Shown in pieces: positions 1-8,933 of a stretch of 64,000 nt of DNA. Under the pieces are notes generated by a model. It saw nothing but the letters and a program-made list of their open reading frames with translations, searched no databases and was not told the DNA's origin. A program made the position numbers and the translations under genes. Source of the stretch: Variovorax paradoxus NBRC 15149 (GTDB taxonomy: Bacteria; Pseudomonadota; Gammaproteobacteria; Burkholderiales; Burkholderiaceae_C); contig NZ_BCUT01000008.1 in assembly GCF_001591365.1 (NCBI RefSeq), positions 1 to 64,000 on the forward strand, given 5' to 3'. The stretch's first letter is position 1; each line of letters begins with the position of its first letter.

Positions 1-119
1 TCGCCGAAGGCGTGGTGCATCTGGATTCGAAAGAACTCGCGACGCATGCCGTCGAACTGGAACGCCCCGTTGCAGGGCCCGCGAACCGCACCCGCCTGTC
101 CGAAGACACGGCCGCCTGA
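1..119 (+). CDS. C-terminal end of an unidentified protein, probably of nitrate/nitrite assimilation
   Basis: An open frame enters from the left edge (first full codon at base 3) and stops with TGA at 117-119, about 14 nt before the cobA start. The visible 38 residues end in ...RLSEDTAA and are too few and too unspecific to identify the family. Siroheme synthesis (cobA), an FNT-type nitrite/formate channel and a kinase-phosphatase follow on the same strand. That makes a nitrate or nitrite reductase subunit the most likely identity, but this rests on context only. Confidence 0.5.
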   Translation, partial: AEGVVHLDSKELATHAVELERPVAGPANRTRLSEDTAA

Positions 120-133
120 ACCGCGGAGCCATC

Positions 134-958
134 ATGAGCCTCACTCTGACTTCTTCGACGCCTGCGACGCATGTGCGGGCGCCCATGGCGCTCGGCCGCT
201 GCACCCTCGTCGGTGCCGGCCCCGGCGATCCCGAACTGCTCACGCTGAAGGCGCTCAGGGCCATCCAGTCGGCCACCGTGCTGCTCGTCGATGACCTGGT
301 CAGCGACGACATCGTCGCCATGGCAGCGCCGGGCGCGCGCGTGATCCACGTCGGCAAGCGCGGCGGCTGCAAGAGCACGCCGCAAAGCTTCATCGAGCGG
401 CTGATGATCATGGCGGTGCGCGAAGGCGAGCAGGTGGTCCGGCTCAAGGGCGGCGACCCCTTCATCTTCGGCCGCGGCGGCGAAGAGGTCGAGCACCTCG
501 CGCAGGCCGGCATCCATGTGGAGGTGGTGAACGGCATCACCGCCGGCCTGGCCGGGCTGACCTCGCTCGGCGTGCCGCTCACGCACCGTGCGCATGCGCA
601 GGGCGTGGTGTTCATCACCGGCCACGCGAAGCCCGGATCGCCGGGGCCGGACTGGCGCACGCTGGCGGCCACGGCCCATTCGGCGCGCCTCACGCTGGTC
701 ATCTACATGGGCGTATCGAGCGCGGGCTCGATCCAGGACGAACTGCTGAGCGGACTGCCGCCGGCCACGCCTGTCGTGGTGGTGCAGAACGCCAGCCTGC
801 CGTTGCAACGGCACGCCGTCGGCACGCTGGCGACGCTGCAGCGCACGATTGCCGACAACAGCCTTGGCAGCCCCTCGATCATCGTGGTCGGCGATGTCCT
901 GCAAGGGCTCGCGGCCGCAGCTTCCTCCGCACAGCCCGCGCTGGAGAAGGCCGCCTGA
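134..958 (+). CDS. cobA: Uroporphyrinogen-III C-methyltransferase (SUMT)
   Basis: This 274-residue cytosolic enzyme methylates uroporphyrinogen III twice with SAM to give precorrin-2, the entry to siroheme and cobalamin. The N-terminal SAM-binding loop reads LVGAGPGDPELLTLKA (about residues 25-40), followed by KRGG and the family motif GDPFIFGRGGEE. The conserved NGITAGLAG and LTHR segments come after it. It lacks the CysG dehydrogenase/ferrochelatase domain, so it is a stand-alone SUMT. The ATG at 134 is preceded by GGAG. With the FNT channel downstream it probably supplies siroheme for assimilatory nitrite reductase. Confidence 0.95.
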   Translation: MSLTLTSSTPATHVRAPMALGRCTLVGAGPGDPELLTLKALRAIQSATVLLVDDLVSDDIVAMAAPGARVIHVGKRGGCKSTPQSFIERLMIMAVREGEQVVRLKGGDPFIFGRGGEEVEHLAQAGIHVEVVNGITAGLAGLTSLGVPLTHRAHAQGVVFITGHAKPGSPGPDWRTLAATAHSARLTLVIYMGVSSAGSIQDELLSGLPPATPVVVVQNASLPLQRHAVGTLATLQRTIADNSLGSPSIIVVGDVLQGLAAAASSAQPALEKAA

Positions 959-1023
959 GGCGCGGCCCCCTCCTCCCCTTTTTCCGTTCAGCTTCTCACC
1001 CTTCAATTCCAAAGAAAAAATCC

Positions 1024-1836
1024 ATGGCCTACCTGCAGCCTTCCGAATTCGTCACCAAGATGGTGGACGCCGGTGAATCCAAGATCTTCATGTCCACGCG
1101 CGACACGCTCATCCGCGCCTTCATGGCGGGCGCGATCCTCGCGCTGGCGGCGGTGTTCTCCGTCACCATCAATGTGCAGACCGGCTACTCGATCATCGGC
1201 GCGATCCTGTTTCCCGTCGGCTTCTGCATTCTTTACCTGCTTGGCTTCGACCTCCTGACCGGCGTGTTCGTGCTGACGCCGCTCGCGCTGATCGACAAGC
1301 GGCCGGGCGTCACCATTGGCGGCGTGCTGCGCAACTGGGGCCTGGTGTTCGTCGGCAATTTCCTCGGCGCCTTCACCGTGGCCGTGCTGATGGCCATCGT
1401 CTTCACCTTCGGCTTCACCAGCCCGCCCGACAAGGTCGGCCAGGTGATCGCCACGATCGGCGAGGCGCGCACGCTCGGCTACTCCGCCCACGGCGCGGCG
1501 GGCATGCTGACGCTCTTCGTGCGCGGCATGCTGTGCAACTGGATGGTGTCCACCGGCGTGGTGGGTGCGATGATCTCCACTTCGGTGACCGGCAAGGTGC
1601 TGGCCATGTGGATGCCGATCATGGTGTTCTTCTTCATGGTGTTCGAGCACTCGGTGGTCAACATGTTCCTGTTCCCCTCGGCGCTGCTCATGGGCGGCAA
1701 TTTTTCGATCATGGACTACATCATCTGGAACGAGATCCCCACCGTGCTGGGCAACCTCGTCGGCGGCCTGTCGTTCACCGGCCTGACGCTGTACGCGACG
1801 CACGTGCGCACGGCGCCCAAGCGCGTTCCGCGCTGA
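1024..1836 (+). CDS. Formate/nitrite transporter (FNT) family channel
   Basis: The 270-residue inner-membrane protein has about six hydrophobic helices and the FNT layout. An N-terminal amphipathic stretch (AYLQPSEFVTKMVDAG) precedes the first helix, and the GFDLLTGVFVLTP segment corresponds to the FNT signature around the second helix. Re-entrant-loop-like sequence NWMVSTGVVGA lies near residue 178. FNT proteins form pentameric channels for formate, nitrite or related monovalent anions. Position after cobA favours nitrite uptake or export (NirC-like), but substrate cannot be read from sequence. It is followed by the kinase-phosphatase gene after 18 nt, so the two are probably cotranscribed. 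Confidence 0.9.
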   Translation: MAYLQPSEFVTKMVDAGESKIFMSTRDTLIRAFMAGAILALAAVFSVTINVQTGYSIIGAILFPVGFCILYLLGFDLLTGVFVLTPLALIDKRPGVTIGGVLRNWGLVFVGNFLGAFTVAVLMAIVFTFGFTSPPDKVGQVIATIGEARTLGYSAHGAAGMLTLFVRGMLCNWMVSTGVVGAMISTSVTGKVLAMWMPIMVFFFMVFEHSVVNMFLFPSALLMGGNFSIMDYIIWNEIPTVLGNLVGGLSFTGLTLYATHVRTAPKRVPR

Positions 1837-1854
1837 CCTGCGCACCGCCGCCGC

Positions 1855-3594
1855 GTGACGATGCGCTCCGGCCTCGTGGTCTCCATCGGCCAGTACTCCG
1901 ACAAGGGACGCAAGGAGGCCAACCAGGACTTCCACGGCGCCGCCCTGCCGGAGGCGCCGGGCCGCAGCGCCAAGGGCGTGGCCGTTGCGATTGCCGACGG
2001 CATCAGCAGCAGCGACGTGAGCCACGTGGCCAGCGAGTCGGCGGTCAGGAGCTTCCTGACCGACTACTACTGCACCTCCGACGCCTGGAGCGTGAGCCGC
2101 TCGGCGCAGCGCGTGCTCACGGCCGCCAATGCCTGGCTGCACGCGCAGACCCAGAACAGCAGCGGCCGCTTCGACAAGGACCGCGGCTACGTCTGCACCT
2201 TCAGCGCGCTGGTGATCAAGTCGACCACGGCGCACGTCTTCCATGTGGGCGACACGCGCGTCTACCGCTGGCATGCCGGGGCGCTCGAGCAGCTGACCGA
2301 GGACCACCGCGTCTCGGTGGCCGGCGGGCACAGCTACCTGAGCCGCGCGCTGGGCGTGGGCCCGCATGTGGAGATCGACTACCAGGCCCTCGCCATCGAG
2401 AAAGGCGATGTCTTCCTGCTGACCTCCGACGGTGTCCATGAACACGTGGATGCGGCCGCCGTCAGCACCGCGCTCGACGCCCACCCCGGCGACCTGGACG
2501 CCGCGGCAAGAAGCATTGCCGAGGAAGCGTACCGGCGCGGCAGCCCCGACAACCTGACGGTGCAGATCGTGCGCGTCGACGCCCTGCCCGACGGCGAGGT
2601 CAACGAACTGCAGGCGCAGCGCGCGGCACTGCGCCTGCCGCCAGTGCTCGAAGCGCGCATGCAGTTCGACGGCTACACCATCGTGCGCGACCTGCACCGC
2701 AGCAGCCGCAGCCACATCTACCTGGCGGTCGACGACGACACGGGCGAGCGCGTCGTGCTCAAGACGCCGTCCGTCGACCTGCAGAACGACGAGGCCCATC
2801 TCGACCGTTTCCTGCTCGAGGAATGGGTGGCGCGGCGCATCGACAGCGCGCATGTGCTCAAGCCGCATGTGCCGCAACGCAAGCGCAGCTATCTTTATGT
2901 GGCCATGGAGTTCGTCGACGGGCAGACGCTCGCGCAGTGGATGGTCGACAACCCGCGGCCGAGCCTGGAGTCGGTGCGCGGCATCGTGGAGCAGCTGGCC
3001 AAGGGGCTGCAGGCCTTCCATCGCATGGAGATGCTGCACCAGGACCTGCGGCCCGAGAACATCATGATCGACCGCACGGGCACGGTGCGGATCATCGACT
3101 TCGGCTCGGCCTGGGTGGCGGGCCTGGGCGACAGCAAGCTGGCCGACCCGGCCCAGGTGCTGGGCACGGTGCAGTACACGGCGCCCGAGTACTTCGTCGG
3201 CGATGGCGGCTCGGCGCAGTCCGACCTGTTCTCGCTGGCCGTGATCGTCTACCAGATGCTGACCGGCCGCCTGCCGTACGGCGCGCAGGTGGCGCGCATC
3301 CGCACGCGCGCGGACCAGCGCAACCTGCAGTACCGCCCGGCACTCGACGCGCAGCGCGCCATCCCCGCATGGATCGACGAAGTGCTGCGCAAGGCGCTGC
3401 ATCCCAACCCGCTCAAGCGCCATGAAGCGCTGTCGGAATTCGTCGAGGACCTGCGCCAGCCGCATCCCGATTTCCTGAACCGGCGCGGCACGCCGCTCGT
3501 CGACAAGAACCCGATGGTCTTCTGGAAATGCGCCACCTTGCTGCTGGGCATGGCGGTGGTGGTGCTGCTTGGCGTGATTAGCCTGCGCAGCTGA
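1855..3594 (+). CDS. Bifunctional PP2C-type phosphatase / Ser-Thr protein kinase with C-terminal membrane anchor
   Basis: The protein has 579 residues from a GTG start; an ATG two codons later is an alternative. Residues about 10-240 are a PP2C domain: NQDFHG, ADGISSSD, HVGDTRVYRW, LLTSDGVHEHV and SPDNLTVQIV carry the metal-binding aspartates. Residues about 270-540 are a Hanks-type kinase with VVLKTPS (ATP lysine), catalytic loop HQDLRPENIMID and IIDFGSAW (DFG). The usual HRD is HQD, a non-RD form. A single hydrophobic helix at the extreme C-terminus tethers it to the membrane. Such fusions occur beside nitrate/nitrite assimilation genes in related bacteria, so a role in controlling nitrogen assimilation is plausible; substrates are unknown. 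Confidence 0.9.
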   Translation: MTMRSGLVVSIGQYSDKGRKEANQDFHGAALPEAPGRSAKGVAVAIADGISSSDVSHVASESAVRSFLTDYYCTSDAWSVSRSAQRVLTAANAWLHAQTQNSSGRFDKDRGYVCTFSALVIKSTTAHVFHVGDTRVYRWHAGALEQLTEDHRVSVAGGHSYLSRALGVGPHVEIDYQALAIEKGDVFLLTSDGVHEHVDAAAVSTALDAHPGDLDAAARSIAEEAYRRGSPDNLTVQIVRVDALPDGEVNELQAQRAALRLPPVLEARMQFDGYTIVRDLHRSSRSHIYLAVDDDTGERVVLKTPSVDLQNDEAHLDRFLLEEWVARRIDSAHVLKPHVPQRKRSYLYVAMEFVDGQTLAQWMVDNPRPSLESVRGIVEQLAKGLQAFHRMEMLHQDLRPENIMIDRTGTVRIIDFGSAWVAGLGDSKLADPAQVLGTVQYTAPEYFVGDGGSAQSDLFSLAVIVYQMLTGRLPYGAQVARIRTRADQRNLQYRPALDAQRAIPAWIDEVLRKALHPNPLKRHEALSEFVEDLRQPHPDFLNRRGTPLVDKNPMVFWKCATLLLGMAVVVLLGVISLRS

Positions 3595-3603
3595 GGGAGC
3601 GAA

Positions 3604-3620
3604 GGCCGCCCCCTCGGCCG
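3604..3620. terminator. Possible weak hairpin between convergent genes
   Basis: GGCCG and CGGCC arms with a C-rich loop lie between the stop codons of the kinase-phosphatase gene and the convergent autotransporter gene. There is no T-run, so intrinsic termination is doubtful. Confidence 0.25.
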
Positions 3621-3621
3621 C

Positions 3622-6600
3622 TCACCACTTGACGCGCACGCCGAGCGATGCGTTGACCGAGCTTTTCACCTTGGCGTCGCCGCCCGAGGACCAGAGCTTG
3701 CCCACTTCGCCGTACAGGCTGGTGGTGTTGCCCAGCGCCAGCGTGAAGCCGCCCGCCAGCTCGGTGCTGGTGCCGCCGGTCGGCGCCGCGATGTCGGTGC
3801 GCGTGGCGCCGTTCACGAAGCTCGCCACGTCCGCGCCGCTCGAGCTCTTGTAGACGTTGAAGCGGCCGTACGGCTGCAGCGTGCCCAGGCCGGTGGCGAG
3901 CTCGCCCTTCACGCGGATGCCCGCGCGTGCGATCCAGCCGCTGTCGGTCTCGGGCTGGACCACCGCGCCGACGATGGCCGCATTGTTCAGGTCCAGGTGC
4001 TGGTGGATCAATTGCAGCTGCGGCTCCACGCTCCAGCCGCTCGCGCCCAGCGCGAAGGCCTGGCCCACTTCGATCGAGCCCAGCAGGCTGTGGCCCTTGC
4101 CTTCCACGCCGCCGCCGAGGTTCGGCTGCACCGTGTAGCGGTGCCGGCCCGACTGCACCACGGCGTCGGCATACAGGCCGCTGTCGCCGCTGTAGGTGCC
4201 GTAGATGCCTACGTACTGGCTGCGCAGGTCGTTGCGGCCCACGCGCAGGTTCTGCAAGCCGCTGGCAAAGCCGTTGACGCGCGCATCGCCGTCGAGCTGG
4301 CCCACGTAGAGGCCGGCGCGCCAGTTGGGTGCGGCCAGCAGGTCGGTGCCGGCCTGGACGCCGGTCAGGCGCCCCTTGCTGGTGGGCGAGACCGTGCCGC
4401 CCTGCCGGATGTCGATGTCGGCGGAGAGCACGCGTGCCCAGGCGCGGCGCTGCGAACCCGCCGGCGCCGCGGCCGTGCCCTTCACATCGTCGTCGCCCAC
4501 GCGCTTGCGCAGGTCGCCCAGCATCGCGAGGCTGCCCTGGCGCAGCTGGCTCGGCAGCGCCGCGTAGAGCGAGGCCTCGGCGCGGTAGGTGGGCACCACC
4601 ACAGGCGGTGCGGCCGGAGGCGCCACGGGATCGGCCGGCGGGGCCACATTCGTGGTGGAGCGCAGGTACCAGTTCTCCCCTGCCCCACCCGCATCGGCGG
4701 CATGCAGGCGGTACTCGTAGGCGCCCGCATCCACATGGCCGCCCGCCAGCGAGAAGGCGCTCTTCGTCGTCTGCGCGGTGGTGGTGGCGCCGTTGCGTGC
4801 ACTGATCACCTCGATGCCGTTGCCGCTGGTGAGTGCGCCCAGGCCGCTCAGGTTGGTGACCTGCACCGTGGTGCTGCCGCTGGCAATGGCAGTGGGTCCG
4901 TCGAGCACCAACCGGTCGCTCGCGCTGCCATCGGCGCCCAGCGCGGTGCCCAGGCGCAGCACGCCGTTGTTGCCGGTGTAGGGGCCGCTGACGGTCAAGG
5001 TGGTGCCCGGCGCGTTGCCGACCAGCGACACGGTGCCGCTGTTGGCGAGCGAGGCCACCGTCTGGCTGAAGCCCGCGAGGTCCAGCGTGGCGCCGGCCGC
5101 CACGCTGTGCGCGGAGCTCGCGCTGAAGGTGTTGGCCGCGCCGGCGCGCAAGGTGCCCTGGGCCACGTTGGTGGCACCGGTGTAGGTGTTGGCGCCCGCC
5201 AGCGTGAGCGTGCCGCTGCCCTGCTTGGTGATGAAGCCGCCTCCACTGATCGCGCCGCTGAGCGTTTCGCTGAAGGCGCCCGTGTCGATGACGGGATCGT
5301 TGCTGCCGGTCAGCTCGATGGCGTTGGCGATGGTCAGTCCGTTGGCGCTGAAGCCCAGCGTGGTGCCGTCGTCCATGGCCAGCGTGCCGGTGCCCAGCGC
5401 CTGGCTGTGGCCGAGGTCGAGGCGGCCCTGCTTCAGCGCGGTGCCGCCGGTGTAGGTGTTGGCGCCGGAGAGCGTCAGCGTGCCGGTGCCGACCTTCACG
5501 AGCGAGCCGCCGGTGCCGCCGTTCTCGCCGCCATCGGCGATCACGCCGCTGATCGTCGTGTTCGTGCCCAGCGCCCCCACGCTGACGGCCTCGGCGCCAA
5601 GAAGCAGGCGCCCGGCGCCTGACAGCGCACCGATCGAGAGCCCGCCTGTGTGGTACGACGCATCGACACTGCCTCCGGCGCGGTTGTCGATGGTGGCGCT
5701 TTCGGCACTGCTGGTGTTCACGAAATAGGTGATGCCGCCGCTGCGATTGATGATGTTCGCGGAGCCCGCGCTGCTGCTGTCGTAGAAGCGCGCCTGCCCG
5801 CCGCTGTTGTCGATGTTGGCGTTGCCGGCCGTGGCGTTCTGGATGAAGAAGGTGGTGCCCGAGGGGTTCAGGATCGTCGCCTGCTCCGCCGATGCAGTCT
5901 CGCGGAAGTATGTGAAAGCGTAGTCATTGTTGGTGATGCTTGCCGTGCCTGCGCGGCTGTCGCCATAGAAGTCGGTGCCGCTGCCGTTGTTGTTGACGAT
6001 GCTGGCCGTGCCTGCGGTGCTGGTGCCGTTGAATCGGGTGTAGCCGTTCTGGTTGGTGATGGACAGCGATCCCGCATTCACGCCGGTCTCGAACGTGAGC
6101 GACGCGTTGACGATGACGGGTCCGCTGCCCAGGGCTCCGCTGGCTGTCGCGACCAACGACCCGTCGTTGACAAGGGTGCCGCCGCTGTAGTTGTTGGCCG
6201 CGCCGAGCACCAGCGTGCCGGCGCCGGTCTTTTGCAGGCTGCCGCTGCCGGAAAGCACGCCGTTGAGCGTCAGCGCCTGCGCAGGATCAATCTCGAAAGC
6301 CGCACCGCCCGCTCCCACCGTGACATTGCGCGTGCCGGCGGTCGTGCCGGTGGCGCGCAAGGTGCCGCCGTCGAGCGTGAGCGCGCCGGCCGAGCTGCCG
6401 AGGGCGGCGTCGTCGGCAATGGCGAGCGTGCCGCCCAGCACGTGCCAGGGCGTCAGTTCGGTGGTGGTGCCGGTCAGCGTCCAGGTGCTGGCGCCCGTCT
6501 TCTCGTAGCGGTCGAAGCCGCGGTAGGTGGCGGCGCCAAGCGAGGTGGTTCCATCGGTCAGCGCGCCGGCCAGGCGCAGCACATTGCCGATGCCGTTCGC

Positions 6601-7692
6601 AGTCAGCGTCCCGGTGATCACCGAGCCGCCTTGCAGTTCGAGCGAGTTGTCGTTGCCGGTGATGCGCACCGCATCGCCACGCGTAGCGCCGACGCCGGCG
6701 AGGCCCCCGGTCAAGATGCCGGTGTTGACGATGGTGTTCGTGTTGCCGCGGATGCGCAGGCCCGCGCCGCCGATGCCGTTGACTGCGCTGCTTCCGCCGG
6801 CACCGCCCGCACCTCCCACCAGCGCGCCGGTATTGAGCACCGAGTTGCCGCTGGATTCCAGCGCCAGGCCGGCACCGCCTTCGCCGCCGCCGCCCACCAG
6901 GCCGCCGGTGGTGACGGTGCCGCCACTCCCGCCGTTTCCGCCCGCGGCCGTGCCGGTGTTGGTGACAACGGCGCCTCCGCCTTGCAACACGATGCCGTCG
7001 CCGCCGCCGCCACCGCCGCCGGCCCATTGGCCGACGCCGCCGTTGCCCCCATTGCCGCCCGTGACCGTCAGGCTTGAGTTGCTGACCACAGCATTGGCAG
7101 CGACCGCCTGCAGGCCCGCGCCACCGCCACCGCCGCCGCCAGACAGGCGCCCAATGCCTCCATTGCCGCCGTTGCCACCCAGGAGAGTGGTCCCACCCAC
7201 CACGGTGATGGATGTGTCGGAGGTGTACACGGCGGCACCGCCGCCGCCGCCGCCGCCGGCGCCGTAGACGGGGTCTGGGTCGGCGACGCCGTTGGTTCCC
7301 GACGCCCCAGTGGCGGAGCCCGCGGCACTGGTGGCGCCTACCGCGCCGCCCGTACCGCCAGCCCCCGCCGCACCGTTGCCGCCAGCACCGCCGGCTCCGG
7401 CTGTCGGCGCCTGTCCATTGCTGGTGGGGTACTCGCCGACGCTGCCGCCCCCGGCGCCGGCGCCATTTCCCGCGCCGCCGCGGCCGCCGGTGCCTCCCCC
7501 TACCATGGCTGCATCTCCGCCGGCGGCCTGCGCCGAGGCCGTTCCCGGCAGGCTCGCAAGCGCCAGCAGGCACACGGCCGCCGCGGCCGAAGAAGAAACA
7601 GAAGCCCCCCGCGCGCGCCGCCGCGAAAGCTCCGAAACGGCCACCCACGCTCCCAGCGCAGCGTTCCAGACGCTGCAATGAATGTTGTTCAT
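3622..7692 (-). CDS. Type Va autotransporter with ESPR-type signal, glycine-rich passenger and 12-strand barrel
   Basis: The 1356-residue protein opens with an extended signal peptide (NIHCSVWNAALGAWVAVSE, then an Arg-rich stretch and a hydrophobic core ending SAQA near residue 55). This ESPR type is common in large autotransporters. Residues about 58-330 are dominated by GGNGG/GGGGGG tracts alternating with short beta segments. Several passenger-associated repeats of the form LxKxGxGTLxLxGxNxYxGGT follow (near residues 490, 740 and 825). Between them lies a block of about seven 20-21-residue repeats. A Pro-rich linker (PPADPVAPPAAPP) leads to the C-terminal autotransporter barrel (about 1060-1356), which ends in LGVRVKW with an aromatic last residue. 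Likely an adhesin or surface-structure protein; no protease triad was seen. Confidence 0.93.
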   Translation of the reverse strand: MNNIHCSVWNAALGAWVAVSELSRRRARGASVSSSAAAAVCLLALASLPGTASAQAAGGDAAMVGGGTGGRGGAGNGAGAGGGSVGEYPTSNGQAPTAGAGGAGGNGAAGAGGTGGAVGATSAAGSATGASGTNGVADPDPVYGAGGGGGGGAAVYTSDTSITVVGGTTLLGGNGGNGGIGRLSGGGGGGGAGLQAVAANAVVSNSSLTVTGGNGGNGGVGQWAGGGGGGGDGIVLQGGGAVVTNTGTAAGGNGGSGGTVTTGGLVGGGGEGGAGLALESSGNSVLNTGALVGGAGGAGGSSAVNGIGGAGLRIRGNTNTIVNTGILTGGLAGVGATRGDAVRITGNDNSLELQGGSVITGTLTANGIGNVLRLAGALTDGTTSLGAATYRGFDRYEKTGASTWTLTGTTTELTPWHVLGGTLAIADDAALGSSAGALTLDGGTLRATGTTAGTRNVTVGAGGAAFEIDPAQALTLNGVLSGSGSLQKTGAGTLVLGAANNYSGGTLVNDGSLVATASGALGSGPVIVNASLTFETGVNAGSLSITNQNGYTRFNGTSTAGTASIVNNNGSGTDFYGDSRAGTASITNNDYAFTYFRETASAEQATILNPSGTTFFIQNATAGNANIDNSGGQARFYDSSSAGSANIINRSGGITYFVNTSSAESATIDNRAGGSVDASYHTGGLSIGALSGAGRLLLGAEAVSVGALGTNTTISGVIADGGENGGTGGSLVKVGTGTLTLSGANTYTGGTALKQGRLDLGHSQALGTGTLAMDDGTTLGFSANGLTIANAIELTGSNDPVIDTGAFSETLSGAISGGGFITKQGSGTLTLAGANTYTGATNVAQGTLRAGAANTFSASSAHSVAAGATLDLAGFSQTVASLANSGTVSLVGNAPGTTLTVSGPYTGNNGVLRLGTALGADGSASDRLVLDGPTAIASGSTTVQVTNLSGLGALTSGNGIEVISARNGATTTAQTTKSAFSLAGGHVDAGAYEYRLHAADAGGAGENWYLRSTTNVAPPADPVAPPAAPPVVVPTYRAEASLYAALPSQLRQGSLAMLGDLRKRVGDDDVKGTAAAPAGSQRRAWARVLSADIDIRQGGTVSPTSKGRLTGVQAGTDLLAAPNWRAGLYVGQLDGDARVNGFASGLQNLRVGRNDLRSQYVGIYGTYSGDSGLYADAVVQSGRHRYTVQPNLGGGVEGKGHSLLGSIEVGQAFALGASGWSVEPQLQLIHQHLDLNNAAIVGAVVQPETDSGWIARAGIRVKGELATGLGTLQPYGRFNVYKSSSGADVASFVNGATRTDIAAPTGGTSTELAGGFTLALGNTTSLYGEVGKLWSSGGDAKVKSSVNASLGVRVKW

Positions 7693-7785
7693 GCCCTCGA
7701 TCCTCGTGTTGACTGGTATCGGCTATGCGGAACCTGTGGAGGTCGCCGCATGCCAAGCGCCCTGGACGAGCATCGCGATGGAGGC

Positions 7786-7850
7786 TGCCAGGATTATTTT
7801 GAAACGATAGTTAACATGTGAAGACATTTCTTCACAACTCCGGATTTATG
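7786..7850 (-). promoter_or_regulatory. Putative autotransporter promoter with operator-like palindrome
   Basis: An AT-rich patch in otherwise GC-rich DNA lies 100-150 nt upstream of the autotransporter start. It contains a perfect inverted repeat, TGTGAAG-N6-CTTCACA, at 7817-7836. On the minus strand a TTGTGA (-35-like) and TTAACT (-10-like) pair spaced by 17 nt overlaps the palindrome. The layout suggests a repressible promoter, but the regulator is unknown. The rest of the 7693-7944 gap shows no gene. Confidence 0.4.
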
Positions 7851-7944
7851 CCAGAGCGCGTGTCTTCTTTCAACTGCTGGTGTGAGGACGAGAGCCTTGC
7901 CTGCGCACCGGCCTTTCCGGAGGCAGGAGGCTTCGAGGGGGCGT

Positions 7945-8586
7945 CTATGCAGGCCGGCTCAGGAATTCGAAGCGCTCGTGCGGCGCCACGGTTTCGGGCA
8001 GCACGTACACCACGCCGCGGCGGCTGCCGAGCGCGGGCTTGATGTAGGCGTCGTAGAACGCGGCCGGCACATTGATGCAGCCGTACGAAATGCGGTTGTC
8101 GGCCACGCTTGGCGATGCCAGCCGCTCCAGGCGGCGCTCCGACTTGACGGTGGCGCGCACCCGGTGCATGGAAACGGCGGCGTCGTAGTCGATCCAGACG
8201 ATGTCTTCGCCTTGGGCGTTGCGGCCCGGCTCCGTCCTGAAGCGCCCCGCCGGCGTCGTGCGCTCCTCAGGCCGAATCCTGGACATCTCGCGCTCGCCGA
8301 TGCCCGGCACGGAGTCGTCCCCGTGCGCCAGGCCCAGCAGCACGGGCGACGAACCCTGGAGCCGGCCTGCCGCGTCGAAGACGAAGACGCGGGCGTTCTT
8401 CTTGTCGACCACCGCGAACGGGGCCGCCCGATTGTCCGCCGTGGCCACGACGGCCCGCGCGAGCCACTGCGCATCTTCCACCGCGGGCGGCGACGGGGCC
8501 GACGCCGACAGCGACAGAAGCGAAAGCGAAACGAGCACGGCAAGCGCGCGGCTCGCCGCGCCCGGTGCAGCTGTCACGGCATTCAT
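7945..8586 (-). CDS. Exported L,D-transpeptidase-like (YkuD-type) protein
   Basis: The protein has 213 residues. An N-terminal signal-type segment of small and hydrophobic residues (ALAVLVSLSLLSLSASA) directs it to the periplasm. The C-terminal half has the YkuD-like active-site layout: SMHRV near residue 137, then NRISYGCINVP with the catalytic cysteine near residue 172. The usual His before Gly-Cys is Tyr (SYGC rather than SHGC), a variant also seen in relatives described as L,D-transpeptidase-family proteins. Its role is probably peptidoglycan cross-linking or anchoring. A second, different L,D-transpeptidase lies at 18750. Confidence 0.75.
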   Translation of the reverse strand: MNAVTAAPGAASRALAVLVSLSLLSLSASAPSPPAVEDAQWLARAVVATADNRAAPFAVVDKKNARVFVFDAAGRLQGSSPVLLGLAHGDDSVPGIGEREMSRIRPEERTTPAGRFRTEPGRNAQGEDIVWIDYDAAVSMHRVRATVKSERRLERLASPSVADNRISYGCINVPAAFYDAYIKPALGSRRGVVYVLPETVAPHERFEFLSRPA

Positions 8587-8624
8587 GGATCGACCGTGCC
8601 GCGTGGGACCGGAACGGACCGCGC

Positions 8625-8933
8625 TCAGTTGCGGTCGGCGCGTGCACGCCGCATGGCAGGCGTGTCGCCCGACGCGGCCATGGTGCTGCTTGAGCTGCTG
8701 CTGGTGTCAGGCGAGCTTTGGGCCGTGGGCGCGGAGGAGCTTCCCGAGGTGCTGCCGCTCTGCGTGTTCTGCGGCGTCACGCCCGTGCTGCCCATGGGAC
8801 CGCCCGACGGATTCTGCTGGCCTGCCGCGGTGGCCGGATTGGGGGGTGCCGTGGTGGGCGGATTGCCTTGTGCAAAGGCTGCGCCTGCGGCACCCAGGGC
8901 AAGTGCGGCAATGAGTCTGGAAGTGCTGTTCAT
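8625..8933 (-). CDS. Small exported Pro/Ser/Thr-rich hypothetical protein
   Basis: The 102-residue product has a clear signal peptide (LIAALALGAAGAAFAQ) and a low-complexity mature part rich in Pro, Ser, Thr, Gly and Gln, ending in charged ARADRN. No domain is recognised. ATG 8933 is chosen because AGGAG lies eight nt upstream of it. The ATG at 8939 would leave only two nt. Function is unknown. Confidence 0.6.
   Translation of the reverse strand: MNSTSRLIAALALGAAGAAFAQGNPPTTAPPNPATAAGQQNPSGGPMGSTGVTPQNTQSGSTSGSSSAPTAQSSPDTSSSSSSTMAASGDTPAMRRARADRN

Noticed and set aside
1003-3465. 820-codon minus-strand frame opposite the FNT and kinase-phosphatase genes
   Set aside because: Spans the antisense of two well-supported genes, has no domain and typical shadow composition.
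6780-7500. CRISPR or minisatellite-like array
   Set aside because: The repetitive GC-rich DNA is explained by Gly-rich codons of the autotransporter; there are no uniform repeats with unique spacers.
7817-7836. CRP site before the autotransporter
   Set aside because: TGTGA and TCACA half-sites are present, but the spacer is ten nt, not six; kept only as a palindrome of unknown regulator.
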